Position numbers and translations under genes: made by a program. Below the pieces are notes generated by a model. That model was not told where the DNA came from. It made no database searches and saw only the letters and a list, made by a program, of their open reading frames with translations. Below, one piece after another: positions 1 to 7,534 of a stretch of DNA of 64,000 nucleotides (positions within the stretch are counted from its first letter, which is position 1; the number at the start of each line of letters is the position of its first letter). Source of the DNA: M2408 sp040386975 (lineage in GTDB: Bacteria; Bacteroidota; Bacteroidia; Flavobacteriales_D; Crocinitomicaceae); NCBI GenBank assembly GCA_040386975.1, contig JAZKEO010000011.1, positions 62,001-126,000 on the forward strand. Reading direction: 5' to 3'.

Positions 1-19
1 AATTATTAATTTAGACAAT

Positions 20-107
20 AGGATTTTAAGATGTTAGGATATTAAGACCAATTTATTTTAGCAATTTAAAAGTCTTAAAATCCTGATGTCTTAAAATCTT
101 GAAATCC
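20..107. repeat. Intergenic inverted repeat, family B copy 1
   Basis: Two arms at 21-48 and 71-107 are imperfect reverse complements: the left arm read backwards gives GTCTTAATATCC..., and the right arm begins AGTCTTAAAATCC. About 24 of 29 positions match. The element could fold into a long hairpin just downstream of the pseudouridine synthase gene. The right arm closely matches the reverse complement of the left arm of the copy at 2161-2244, so this is a dispersed element. Function is unknown; it could act as a transcript end or an mRNA-stabilising hairpin. Confidence 0.6.
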
Positions 108-111
108 AAAT

Positions 112-864
112 TTAATCCATTTCCTCGTCGCCTTCTTCAAAAGTTTTAGACGAATCGACAAGCATTTCATTAATTTCCAGCATTTCTTCATCCGTTAAAT
201 ACCTCCATTCTCCAACCGGAACATCAAGCACAATATTCATGATTCTGATTCTTTGCAGACTAAAAACATCAAAACCCAAGTATTCGCACATACGACGAAT
301 TTGACGATTTAACCCTTGCGTTAAAATGATTCTGAAATCAAATTTATTGATTTGTTCCACAAAACATTTTCGAGTTACAGTATCTAAAATCGGAACACCA
401 TTTCGCATTTGTTCAAGAAAATCTTTTGTGATGGCACGGTTTACCGAAACAATGTATTCCTTTTCGTGGTTGTTTCTCGCTCGAAGAATTTTGTTTACAA
501 TATCTCCATCATTAGTTAAAAAAATCAAACCTTCACTTGGTTTATCCAAACGACCAATAGGAAAAATACGACTTGGATAGTTAATATAATCGATAATATT
601 ATCTCGTTCAACGCTTGTATCTGTTGTGCAAACAATTCCAACTGGTTTGTTGAAAGCGATATAAACTGGTTTTTCTTTTGAAGCAGAAAGCAATTTTCCA
701 TCCACACGCACCTCATCACTAGGAACTATTTTTGTTCCCATTTCTGGAACTTTCCCATTGATGGTGACTCTTCCTTGTTCGATAAGCTTGTCGGCAGCTC
801 GCCTAGAACAAAATCCAGCCTCACTTAAAAATTTATTTATACGTGTTGATTCTGTTTCTTCCAT
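112..864 (-). CDS. rluF: RluF-type 23S rRNA pseudouridine synthase (RsuA family)
   Basis: Predicted to isomerise a uridine of 23S rRNA to pseudouridine. An N-terminal S4 RNA-binding domain (about residues 7-60, RINKFLSEAGFCSRRAAD) is followed by the catalytic domain. That domain carries the family signature IGRLDKPSEGL with catalytic Asp near residue 107, and the later RQIRRMCEYLG motif. The length of 250 residues fits RsuA/RluF rather than the larger RluB. I chose the ATG at 864 because the S4 domain begins just after it; an upstream in-frame ATG at 936 would add 24 residues and overlap sufS. The gene is divergent from sufS. RluF versus RluE/RluB substrate specificity is inferred from resemblance only. 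Confidence 0.85.
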   Translation of the reverse strand: MEETESTRINKFLSEAGFCSRRAADKLIEQGRVTINGKVPEMGTKIVPSDEVRVDGKLLSASKEKPVYIAFNKPVGIVCTTDTSVERDNIIDYINYPSRIFPIGRLDKPSEGLIFLTNDGDIVNKILRARNNHEKEYIVSVNRAITKDFLEQMRNGVPILDTVTRKCFVEQINKFDFRIILTQGLNRQIRRMCEYLGFDVFSLQRIRIMNIVLDVPVGEWRYLTDEEMLEINEMLVDSSKTFEEGDEEMD

Positions 865-908
865 TAATTTTAATTGAATTCGGAGTACAAAATTAGCGAA
901 AATTGGCT

Positions 909-916
909 TATCTTTG
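909..916 (+). promoter_or_regulatory. Bacteroidota -7 box (TATCTTTG) of sufS
   Basis: TATCTTTG matches the Bacteroidota sigma-A -7 consensus TAnnTTTG. It ends 8 nt before the chosen sufS ATG at 925, which also supports that start over the upstream in-frame ATG at 874. No TTG is present at the ideal 19-nt spacing upstream. Confidence 0.5.
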
Positions 917-924
917 TAGAAGAT

Positions 925-2160
925 ATGGAAGCACAAGGAAAAAGAAAGTTTAGCGTTCGAGAAATCAGAGAAGATTTTCCCGCTTTACGTCAATTGATAT
1001 ATGGTAAAAATTTAATTTATTTTGATAACGGGGCGACATCTCAAAAACCACAATATGTTTTAGATGCAATCAACCGTTATTATTCAAAAAATAATGCAAA
1101 TATCCACCGAGGCGTTCACCATTTAAGCCAGCAAGCGACTTCTGATTACGAGGATTCGCGTAAATTTATCGCTTCGTATTTGAATGCAAATTCATCCGAT
1201 GAAATTATTTTCACAAAAGGTACAACTGATGGAATTAATTTGGTGGCCTATTCTTACGGAGAACTTCTAAAAGAAGGCGATGAAATTATTATTTCGACCA
1301 TGGAACATCATTCAAATATCGTTCCTTGGCAAATGTTGTGTCAACGCAAAAAATGTGTTTTAAAAGTCATTCCTATCACTAAAAAAGGTGATTTAATGAT
1401 GGATGAATACGAAAAATTACTTTCTTCCAAAACAAAACTTGTCGCTGTAACTCATATATCAAATACACTTGGAACAATTAATCCAATCAAAGAAATAATT
1501 GAGAAAGCACACGCAGTTGGAGCGAAAGTATTGATTGATGGAGCTCAAAGTATTCAACATAAAAAAATTGACGTTCGCGAGTTAGATTGTGATTTCTTTG
1601 TTTTTTCAAGCCACAAAGTTTTTGGACCAACAGGAATTGGTGTTCTATACGGAAAAGAGCACTTGCTTGAGAAAATGCCTCCATATCAAGGTGGTGGAGA
1701 CATGATCAAAAAAGTTACTTTTGAGAAAACGACATACAACGAATTGCCTTACAAATTTGAAGCGGGAACACCACACATTGCAGGTGGAATTTGTCTTGGA
1801 AAAGCTCTAGAATACGTAAATCAATTTAACATTGAAGACATCGAGAAACACGAAATGATGTTGGCAGATTACGCACAAGATTTACTTTCGACTTTCGAAG
1901 ACATGAATATCATTGGAGAATCAAAACGTAAGACAAGTGTTGTCTCATTTATCATTGATGATGTTCATCCTTTCGATTTAGGAACTTTACTAGACAAACA
2001 AGGAATCGCGGTAAGAACTGGACATCACTGTACACAACCTTTGATGGATTTTTATAAAATCCCTGGAACTGTGCGTGCTTCCTTTGCGTTTTATAATACA
2101 AAAGAAGAAATTGATGTTTTTATTGCAGCGGTTGAAAAGGGAATATCAATGTTAAAGTAG
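925..2160 (+). CDS. sufS: Cysteine desulfurase SufS
   Basis: PLP-dependent class V aminotransferase fold enzyme that removes sulfur from cysteine for Fe-S cluster assembly in the cytoplasm. Visible landmarks: the His pair in STMEHHSN (about residues 128-129), the Schiff-base Lys in FSSHKVFGPTG (about residue 231), and the group II (SufS) active-site Cys in RTGHHCTQPLM (about residue 369). Length is 411 residues, normal for SufS. The start at 925 follows the -7 box at 909-916; the longer reading from 874 adds 17 non-conserved residues. sufE follows 93 bp downstream, separated by a palindromic repeat. sufBCD are not in the window. Confidence 0.93.
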   Translation: MEAQGKRKFSVREIREDFPALRQLIYGKNLIYFDNGATSQKPQYVLDAINRYYSKNNANIHRGVHHLSQQATSDYEDSRKFIASYLNANSSDEIIFTKGTTDGINLVAYSYGELLKEGDEIIISTMEHHSNIVPWQMLCQRKKCVLKVIPITKKGDLMMDEYEKLLSSKTKLVAVTHISNTLGTINPIKEIIEKAHAVGAKVLIDGAQSIQHKKIDVRELDCDFFVFSSHKVFGPTGIGVLYGKEHLLEKMPPYQGGGDMIKKVTFEKTTYNELPYKFEAGTPHIAGGICLGKALEYVNQFNIEDIEKHEMMLADYAQDLLSTFEDMNIIGESKRKTSVVSFIIDDVHPFDLGTLLDKQGIAVRTGHHCTQPLMDFYKIPGTVRASFAFYNTKEEIDVFIAAVEKGISMLK

Positions 2161-2244
2161 ATTTCAAGATATTAGGACGTCAGGATTTTAAGACTTGTAT
2201 AAATTGAAATCCTAATCATCTTAATATCTTAACGTCTTAATATC
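2161..2244. repeat. Intergenic inverted repeat, family B copy 2 (between sufS and sufE)
   Basis: Arms at 2161-2195 and 2206-2244 are imperfect inverted copies built from units such as AAATCCTAATCATCTTAAT. The reverse complement of the left arm (AGTCTTAAAATCCTGACGTC...) matches the right arm of copy 1 at 71-107 over about 30 of 35 positions. It starts immediately after the sufS stop, so it lies inside the sufS-sufE transcription unit and could form an intra-operon hairpin. Confidence 0.6.
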
Positions 2245-2253
2245 TAATAAAAT

Positions 2254-2664
2254 ATGACACTCGAAGATAAGCAACAAAATATAATCGAAGAATTTTCCAT
2301 GTTTGATGACTGGATGCAGAAATACGAATACATCATCGAATTAGGGAAAGATTTACCAAAAATTGACGAAAATAAAAAAACGGATGAACGTTTGATTCAA
2401 GGATGTCAATCAAATGTTTGGTTAGATTCCTCTTTTGAAAACGGCAAAATGACTTACAAGGCTGATTCTGATGCAATCATCACAAAAGGAATTATCGGCT
2501 TATTAATTCAAGTTTTAAACGAAGAAAAACCAGAAGAAATTGTGAAATCCGATTTGCACTTCATTAATGACATCGGTTTACACGAACATTTATCTCCAAC
2601 ACGTTCAAACGGTTTGGCAAGTATGGTTAAGAAAATGAAAATGGATGCTTTAAAAGCAATCTAG
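2254..2664 (+). CDS. sufE: SufE sulfur-acceptor protein
   Basis: Small cytoplasmic partner of SufS that accepts persulfide sulfur on a conserved cysteine and passes it to the SufBCD scaffold. The sequence shows the SufE/CsdE fold start (IIEEFSMFDDWMQKYEYIIELG) and the motif LIQGCQSNVWL with the sulfur-accepting Cys at residue 51. Length 136 residues is normal. Placement directly after sufS supports a shared transcript. The gene is convergent with the next gene at 2667, leaving only 2 bp between stops. Confidence 0.92.
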   Translation: MTLEDKQQNIIEEFSMFDDWMQKYEYIIELGKDLPKIDENKKTDERLIQGCQSNVWLDSSFENGKMTYKADSDAIITKGIIGLLIQVLNEEKPEEIVKSDLHFINDIGLHEHLSPTRSNGLASMVKKMKMDALKAI

Positions 2665-2666
2665 TA

Positions 2667-2981
2667 TTATCTAAAAGTTTTAGTTGCACTAAATCTCTTC
2701 TGTCTTTTTTGCTTTTTTGTTCTTTTAGCTAAATAACGTTTGTTGTATCTCTGATTACGCTTGATACTTTTTCGTACAGCTTTAGACTGGCGAGACAAAG
2801 ACATTTTTGAAGCTTCACTTCCTTTGTTTCTATGGCGCTTCCCTTTGTATTTGTCGTCATTAAGACTTAAACCTTCAGAGCCTTTTAATTCAATATCAGA
2901 AATCGATGACGAAAAACTGCTAACTGAAAAAGTTAAGCATAAAAGCAATAATATAAGAGGTAAAACAGAAAAAAATTTCAT
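2667..2981 (-). CDS. Small secreted, very basic hypothetical protein
   Basis: Not recognised. From the ATG at 2981 the product is about 104 residues. It has a hydrophobic N-terminal signal segment (FFSVLPLILLLLCLTFSVSS) followed by a strongly basic C-terminal half rich in Lys and Arg (for example KRNQRYNKRYLAKRTKKQKR). The start at 2981 is chosen because it places the signal peptide at the N terminus; the open frame extends to 3029. It may be an exported, cell-envelope-associated cationic protein. Codon usage resembles the neighbours, so it is probably a real gene, but no family was identified. Confidence 0.55.
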   Translation of the reverse strand: MKFFSVLPLILLLLCLTFSVSSFSSSISDIELKGSEGLSLNDDKYKGKRHRNKGSEASKMSLSRQSKAVRKSIKRNQRYNKRYLAKRTKKQKRQKRFSATKTFR

Positions 2982-3258
2982 AAAAAGAATAAAATAATCG
3001 AAAATACAAAATTCGCAATTTTTACTCAAGATTTTACAGGAAGTTATACCATATTATTAACAAAATACTGTTACTAACTTTCTTTTAGAATTAAGGGTTG
3101 AGAATTGAAAATGTAGAATAAATCAACAAGTATATTGTCTTTTTATCTTTTATAGGCAGGTAATCTTCCAGTCGATTAAAAAAGTTTAATTTTCGAAGTT
3201 AAAGTTTATTTATTCCTTATTGTTTCTTAGAAAGAAGTGAACTTTAACAAGTTGGTTG

Positions 3259-3579
3259 TTATGTACTGGTCTTTTTTATTTTCCAAACTATATATTTTAA
3301 AATTGAAATTATAATAAAAAGTAAACCAATTAGGATATTTATGATTCCAAATGTAAACATAATTGAAGCATGGTTTTGAGCCATTTCCACCTCTGTTCCG
3401 TATTCCAATGTCATTACATTTTTAATCCATAAAAATATGCCAAACATTATTGCCAACATACTTATAAACCCTACCATCAATCCGTCATTGTTTTTCTTAA
3501 ATAAGTTAATTCGAATTACTCCGATCAACACAGATAATGTCAAAACGCTCGAGATGAATATTTCAATTTTTATAACCAA
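3259..3579 (-). CDS. Small integral membrane protein, unknown function
   Basis: Not recognised. The frame encodes about 106 residues with three likely membrane helices: near residues 5-25 (FISSVLTLSVLIGVI), 34-55 (LMVGFISMLAIMFGIFLWI) and 72-98 (IMFTFGIINILIGLLFIIISI). The C terminus is basic. The only start giving the first helix is a TTG at 3579; a later ATG inside helix 2 would truncate it. The gene is isolated, with 277 bp of non-coding sequence before the convergent 2667-2981 gene and 46 bp to the dehydrogenase gene downstream on the same strand. Confidence 0.5.
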   Translation of the reverse strand: MVIKIEIFISSVLTLSVLIGVIRINLFKKNNDGLMVGFISMLAIMFGIFLWIKNVMTLEYGTEVEMAQNHASIMFTFGIINILIGLLFIIISILKYIVWKIKKTST

Positions 3580-3625
3580 TTAGTTTAGCAATTGCTTTTT
3601 TTGTAAATGACGAACATCTTAAAGT

Positions 3626-4768
3626 CTATGCTTTAGCTAATCTTTTCAACAATACATTCGGCCTGTATCGATCTTCGCCGTATTCATCAAAAAGAGATTG
3701 CAACTTTGTCAACACCTTTTCCAAGCCAATTTCTTCCGACCAAGCTAAAAGTCCTTTTGGATAATTCACACCATTTGTCATGGCTAAATCAATATCTTCA
3801 CGTGAAGCAATATTCAAATACAAAGCATCATACGCTTCATTTATCAACATGACGATTACGCGATCAAAAATTGCTTGTGCAAGAACTAAATCTTTTGTTG
3901 GCACAACATTTTCAACTCCTTCTTGGTAAGAGTAAAATCCTCTCCCTGATTTTCGCCCATAAAAACCCGCTTCTTTATGACGCTTTTGCGTGAAAGACGG
4001 TTTAAATCTTGGATCGTAATAAAACGCTTCGAAAACTGTTTCCGTAACGGTATAATTAATATCATTTCCAATGTAATCCATCAAAGCAAAAGGTCCCATT
4101 CTAAAACCTCCAATTTCTGTCATTGCCCAATCAATAGTAGCAAAATCAGCAAAACCTTCTTCGTAAATACGCAGAGCTTCACCGTAAAATGGTCGAGCAA
4201 CACGATTCACAATAAAACCTGGTGTATCTTTACAAATAACCGTGATTTTTTTCCAAGAATCAATTAGTTTTTTTGCCTCAGTCAAAACACTTTGAGAAGT
4301 TTGAACCGCAGGGATTATTTCCACCAAAGGCATCAATGGAGCTGGATTAAAGAAATGAATTCCAATTACACGACTTGGGTTTTTCAAAACTGAACCGATA
4401 GAAGCTATAGAAAGTGAAGAAGTGTTTGAAGCTAAAATGCAATTCTCAGAAACAAGACTTTCAATTTCTCTAAAAACTAAATGTTTGATTTCTAAATTTT
4501 CGACGATTGCTTCTATAACGATTCCACAAGTTGAAAAGTCACTTTTTTCAGTGCTAAAATGTATTCTTTGCAAAATCGAGTTACTATCTTCAAGGCTAAT
4601 TTTTCCTTTTTCTTGAAGTTTTTGAAACGTTTTTTGAAGAGATGAATTTGCTTTTTCTATGGCTGAAGCGTTTGTATCAACTAAAAAAACTTCATGTCCA
4701 GACTGAGCTGCAACTTGAGCAATTCCCATACCCATAGTTCCAGCACCTAAAACACCAACGTGCATCAT
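3626..4768 (-). CDS. 3-hydroxyacyl-CoA (3-hydroxybutyryl-CoA) dehydrogenase
   Basis: NAD-dependent oxidation of L-3-hydroxyacyl-CoA to 3-ketoacyl-CoA (fatty acid or phenylacetate-type beta-oxidation). The N-terminal Rossmann motif GAGTMGMGIAQVAAQSGH binds NAD. NTSSLSIASI and GIHFFNPAPLMPLVEII carry the conserved catalytic Ser/His region, and NRVARPFYGEALRI begins the C-terminal domain. At 380 residues it is longer than a minimal HBD (about 280), and the extra C-terminal part (TNGVNYPKGLLAW) is a second 3HCDH C-terminal domain, as in PaaH-like enzymes. Start ATG at 4768; a second ATG follows directly at 4765. No pathway partner is adjacent, so the substrate is not resolved. Confidence 0.88.
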   Translation of the reverse strand: MMHVGVLGAGTMGMGIAQVAAQSGHEVFLVDTNASAIEKANSSLQKTFQKLQEKGKISLEDSNSILQRIHFSTEKSDFSTCGIVIEAIVENLEIKHLVFREIESLVSENCILASNTSSLSIASIGSVLKNPSRVIGIHFFNPAPLMPLVEIIPAVQTSQSVLTEAKKLIDSWKKITVICKDTPGFIVNRVARPFYGEALRIYEEGFADFATIDWAMTEIGGFRMGPFALMDYIGNDINYTVTETVFEAFYYDPRFKPSFTQKRHKEAGFYGRKSGRGFYSYQEGVENVVPTKDLVLAQAIFDRVIVMLINEAYDALYLNIASREDIDLAMTNGVNYPKGLLAWSEEIGLEKVLTKLQSLFDEYGEDRYRPNVLLKRLAKA

Positions 4769-4798
4769 TGTTATTTTCTTTTAATAAATTCTTAAATT

Positions 4799-5797
4799 TT
4801 AATGTGAAGCTCTTTCGATAAATTGACAAGAAAACTCTACACATTTACCTGGGATATGTTCTTCATTTAAACGTCTAATCAATTGATTAACTGTTTCTTT
4901 TCCAATTTCCTTAATTGGTTGTTTCAAGGCAGAAATTGGAGTATTCAAATAAGGAAAAGCTTCCGAATCATCAAAAGAAATAAGTGCTAAATCTTTTGGG
5001 ATTTCTAAGTTCAATTCATTGATAGAAGACAAAACTTGAAGAGCGACTTTATTGTTTAAAGCAATACAAGTATCCATTTTTTTACTTTTCATGGATTTAA
5101 TTTTGCTATCCAATTTCCCTTCGTAATCGTGAACGTTGACAAGTTCAAGCTCGATATTTTCTTGTTCGCACGCTTCTTTGATTCCATTAATTCTCAAATG
5201 AATAGTGGAAATTTCATGTTCCTCATAGTAAAAAACACCTAAATTTTTTGGCTTTTTCTTGAATTTTTTAATCAAGTTAAATGCTTCTTGATGATTGTTT
5301 ACACCAACAAAATCTGCCTTATTATCTCCAAAACGATCCACGAAAACAATTGGAATTGGTGTACTATCAAAGAGTTCTTTTAAATTCTCAACGGGATTAC
5401 ATGGAGCAACTATCAAACCGTCGATTGAACGGTTAATCAAATCACGAATTAATTGTAATTCAATTTCAAATTTATCATTTGTATTAACGATAAACAACTT
5501 GTAATCATGGTGATACAGCTCTTCTTGAATCATTTTACATAATTCACCGTAAAAAGCATTTGAGATATCAGCAACAACCAAACCGATCGTTTTCGTTTTC
5601 CCTTCACGTAAACTTTTGGCGAAAAAATTTGGAACAAAATTCAATTCTTTGGCTTTTTCCAAAACCATTCGTTGCGTTTCCTTACTGATATTGTATTTAT
5701 CTCCTTTATTGTTCAACACAAAAGAAACGGTTGATTTAGACATCCCTAAAATCGCTGCTAAATCCGAAAGTGATAATTTTTTATTTGGTAAACTCAT
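4799..5797 (-). CDS. LacI-family transcriptional regulator
   Basis: DNA-binding repressor or activator with an N-terminal LacI helix-turn-helix (SLSDLAAILGMSKSTVSFVLN, residues about 9-29) and a periplasmic-binding-protein-like effector domain (KTIGLVVADISNAFYGEL; later LISFDDSEAFPYL and PISALKQPIKEIG). Length 332 residues is typical. The ATG at 5797 overlaps the 3' end of the upstream LolE-like gene by 17 bp, so translation is probably coupled. No sugar transport or catabolic gene is adjacent, which is unusual for the family; the effector and regulon are unknown. Confidence 0.88.
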   Translation of the reverse strand: MSLPNKKLSLSDLAAILGMSKSTVSFVLNNKGDKYNISKETQRMVLEKAKELNFVPNFFAKSLREGKTKTIGLVVADISNAFYGELCKMIQEELYHHDYKLFIVNTNDKFEIELQLIRDLINRSIDGLIVAPCNPVENLKELFDSTPIPIVFVDRFGDNKADFVGVNNHQEAFNLIKKFKKKPKNLGVFYYEEHEISTIHLRINGIKEACEQENIELELVNVHDYEGKLDSKIKSMKSKKMDTCIALNNKVALQVLSSINELNLEIPKDLALISFDDSEAFPYLNTPISALKQPIKEIGKETVNQLIRRLNEEHIPGKCVEFSCQFIERASH

Positions 5798-7007
5798 CCG
5801 CTTTGTTGCTTTTTAGTAAAAATGATATTGATAAATAAGATGCTAAGATAGAAATAATTGAAACAATTCCAAACACAAATACAGTATCTTTAAAAGTTAA
5901 GGAAATCGGAAATGCTTGTCCGCCAGAATTTGGCAGAATTAAAAGTTTGAAATACAATTGTAATCCTGCAACAAAAAGTCCTAAAATAAGACCTAAAACG
6001 ATTCCTTTAAAGGAAATCAAAAGTCCTTCGTAGAAAAATATCTTAAAAATAAATCGTTTATTTGCCCCAAAACTTTTTAAGGTTTCTAAGTTGTCTTTTT
6101 TCTCAATAAATAGCATTGTTAGTGATGCTACTAAATTAAAAATCGCTAAAATGAATACAAAAACCAAAATGCAAATCACGATGACTTTTTCAGTTTCACT
6201 GGTTTGATAAATCAAGGCATTCTTTTGAAAATGTGTTTCAACAAGAAAGTTTTTTCCTACTTCATTCTGAATTTTTTCTTGTAAATCAAAAAGTTGTTCT
6301 TTATTCTTACAATTGATATAAACGGAGGAAATATGTGAATCGTAATTTAAGGCATTACGAACTAAATCCAAGGGAACAATAATTGCTTCTTCGTTTACTT
6401 CTTTGTTGTAATTTAATCTTCCAGCAACTTGAATCAGTTCAGATCGAAAAGGATTGGAAGTAACCGAAATTTTCGCATCTCGTTTTGGGAAATAAATAAT
6501 CAAACTTTCATGTTCGCCATTTTGCGGGATAAAACCTTGTAATTTATCGAGTAAGGTTGCTCCGATTAAAGCAAAATTTTCCTCGTTTTTAGAAATAAAA
6601 TTATCTCCATCAACCAAGTGATTTTTTGTTTGTGCTAAATTCAAAAACTCTTCTTCAACACCATAAACTTGCGCATTTGCCCATTTTTTTTCGTGTTTTA
6701 AGATAACAATTTCTTCAACAGCTTTACAAACATGTTTAACCTCCGAAAAAGCTTTAATTCTTTTGATGTTTAGATCATTTTCATCAAATGTTTTTCCTTT
6801 AGCAGAACGAATTGTGAGGTTTGAGTCGAATTCAGAATACAGTTTTTCAACCATGGATTCAATTCCGTTGAAAGCAGCGATTAAAATGATTAAAGCAGCG
6901 GTCGTTACAGCAATTCCAATAACAGAAATTCGTGTAATCAAGTGAATCACGTTTTTCTTCCGCTTAGCAGATAAATATTTTCTCGCTATGTAAAATGGAA
7001 CGTTGAT
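5781..7007 (-). CDS. LolC/LolE-like ABC transporter permease without a standard start codon
   Basis: MacB/FtsX-type permease of the lipoprotein-release family (inner membrane). It has one N-terminal helix (ISVIGIAVTTAALIILIAAF), a large periplasmic domain, and three C-terminal helices (VIVICILVFVFILAIFNL; GIVLGLILGLFVAGLQ; TVFVFGIVSIISILASYL). In-frame translation upstream of the first GTG (6950) reads NVPFYIARKYLSAKRKKN, the typical N terminus of Bacteroidota LolE-like proteins, so the protein should begin near 7007. The codon there is ATC, not ATG/GTG/TTG, and an in-frame stop lies at 7034-7032. Family A repeat DNA abuts this point. It follows rbfA and overlaps the LacI gene by 17 bp. It is either initiated from a rare codon, initiated at GTG 6950 with 19 residues lost, or carries an error. 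Confidence 0.75.
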   Translation of the reverse strand: MNVPFYIARKYLSAKRKKNVIHLITRISVIGIAVTTAALIILIAAFNGIESMVEKLYSEFDSNLTIRSAKGKTFDENDLNIKRIKAFSEVKHVCKAVEEIVILKHEKKWANAQVYGVEEEFLNLAQTKNHLVDGDNFISKNEENFALIGATLLDKLQGFIPQNGEHESLIIYFPKRDAKISVTSNPFRSELIQVAGRLNYNKEVNEEAIIVPLDLVRNALNYDSHISSVYINCKNKEQLFDLQEKIQNEVGKNFLVETHFQKNALIYQTSETEKVIVICILVFVFILAIFNLVASLTMLFIEKKDNLETLKSFGANKRFIFKIFFYEGLLISFKGIVLGLILGLFVAGLQLYFKLLILPNSGGQAFPISLTFKDTVFVFGIVSIISILASYLSISFLLKSNKADEFTK

Positions 7008-7013
7008 ATTTTG

Positions 7014-7088
7014 GGAGTTAGGAGTTAGGAGTTAGAGTTAGGAGTTTAGTGCATCGACTACGAACTCATAACTACGAACTTCTAACTA
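7014..7088. repeat. Intergenic repeat, family A copy 1
   Basis: The left half (7014-7050) is made of tandem GGAGTTA units; the right half (7057-7088) is made of units resembling ACTACGAACTCATAACT. The halves are roughly inverted copies and could fold into a hairpin. A related run lies at 51441-51482. It sits between the rbfA stop and the expected LolE-like start. Confidence 0.55.
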
Positions 7089-7092
7089 AAGT

Positions 7093-7431
7093 TTAACCTT
7101 TTTTAAGCAATTGATCGATTTCTTCAGCGTAATCTAAAGAATCATCGATTTTGAAGATTAATTCAGGGATTTTACGCATACTTTTTAAGCGCTTACCAAT
7201 TTCTCCACGAATTTTACTTGCGTGTAAAACAATTGATTCCAAGACTTCTTCTTTACTCGGCCCAGCAAAAACACTGATAAAAACTCTCGCCAAAGACAAG
7301 TCGGAAGTAACACGAACGATAGTTACGCTAACCATCGCTCCCAAACAAACTTCTCTTGCATTTCGTTGGAAAAACATCGATAATTCTTCTTGAATTACTC
7401 CTTCAATCTTGTTTTGTCTTACTGTTGCCAT
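7093..7431 (-). CDS. rbfA: Ribosome-binding factor A
   Basis: 30S subunit maturation factor that binds near the 5' helix of 16S rRNA. The 112-residue protein shows the RbfA KH-like pattern: N-terminal RQNKIEGVIQEELSMFFQ, then VSVTIVRVTSDLSLARVFISVF (family pattern V-T-V-T-x-V-x-x-S-x-D-L-x-x-A-x-V), and the C-terminal RKIPELIFKIDDSLDYAEEIDQLL. The length matches bacterial RbfA. It heads a probable operon with the LolE-like permease and the LacI-type regulator. A TAACTTTG -7 box ends 4 nt before the ATG. Confidence 0.93.
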   Translation of the reverse strand: MATVRQNKIEGVIQEELSMFFQRNAREVCLGAMVSVTIVRVTSDLSLARVFISVFAGPSKEEVLESIVLHASKIRGEIGKRLKSMRKIPELIFKIDDSLDYAEEIDQLLKKG

Positions 7432-7435
7432 TATG

Positions 7436-7443
7436 CAAAGTTA
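7436..7443 (-). promoter_or_regulatory. -7 box (TAACTTTG) of rbfA
   Basis: On the minus strand TAACTTTG matches TAnnTTTG and ends 4 nt before the rbfA ATG at 7431, implying a leaderless or nearly leaderless transcript. Confidence 0.45.
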
Positions 7444-7505
7444 GTTTTTATTTTGGGAAAAGCCTAAATTGAGCCTTTAAAATTCAAAAATCACCAATAT
7501 TAAAG

Positions 7506-7513
7506 TATATTTG
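7506..7513 (+). promoter_or_regulatory. -7 box (TATATTTG) of the first ABC exporter
   Basis: TATATTTG matches the Bacteroidota -7 consensus and lies 21 nt before the ATG at 7535. No TTG at the ideal spacing was seen. Confidence 0.4.
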
Positions 7514-7534
7514 CAAAAGAATTTAAACGATTAA

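Noticed and set aside
326..580. Open frame opposite the pseudouridine synthase
   Set aside because: Antisense shadow of a well-supported gene.
7014..7088. Possible CRISPR or phage attachment site
   Set aside because: Units are short, degenerate and without spacers of uniform length; no cas genes or integrase nearby.
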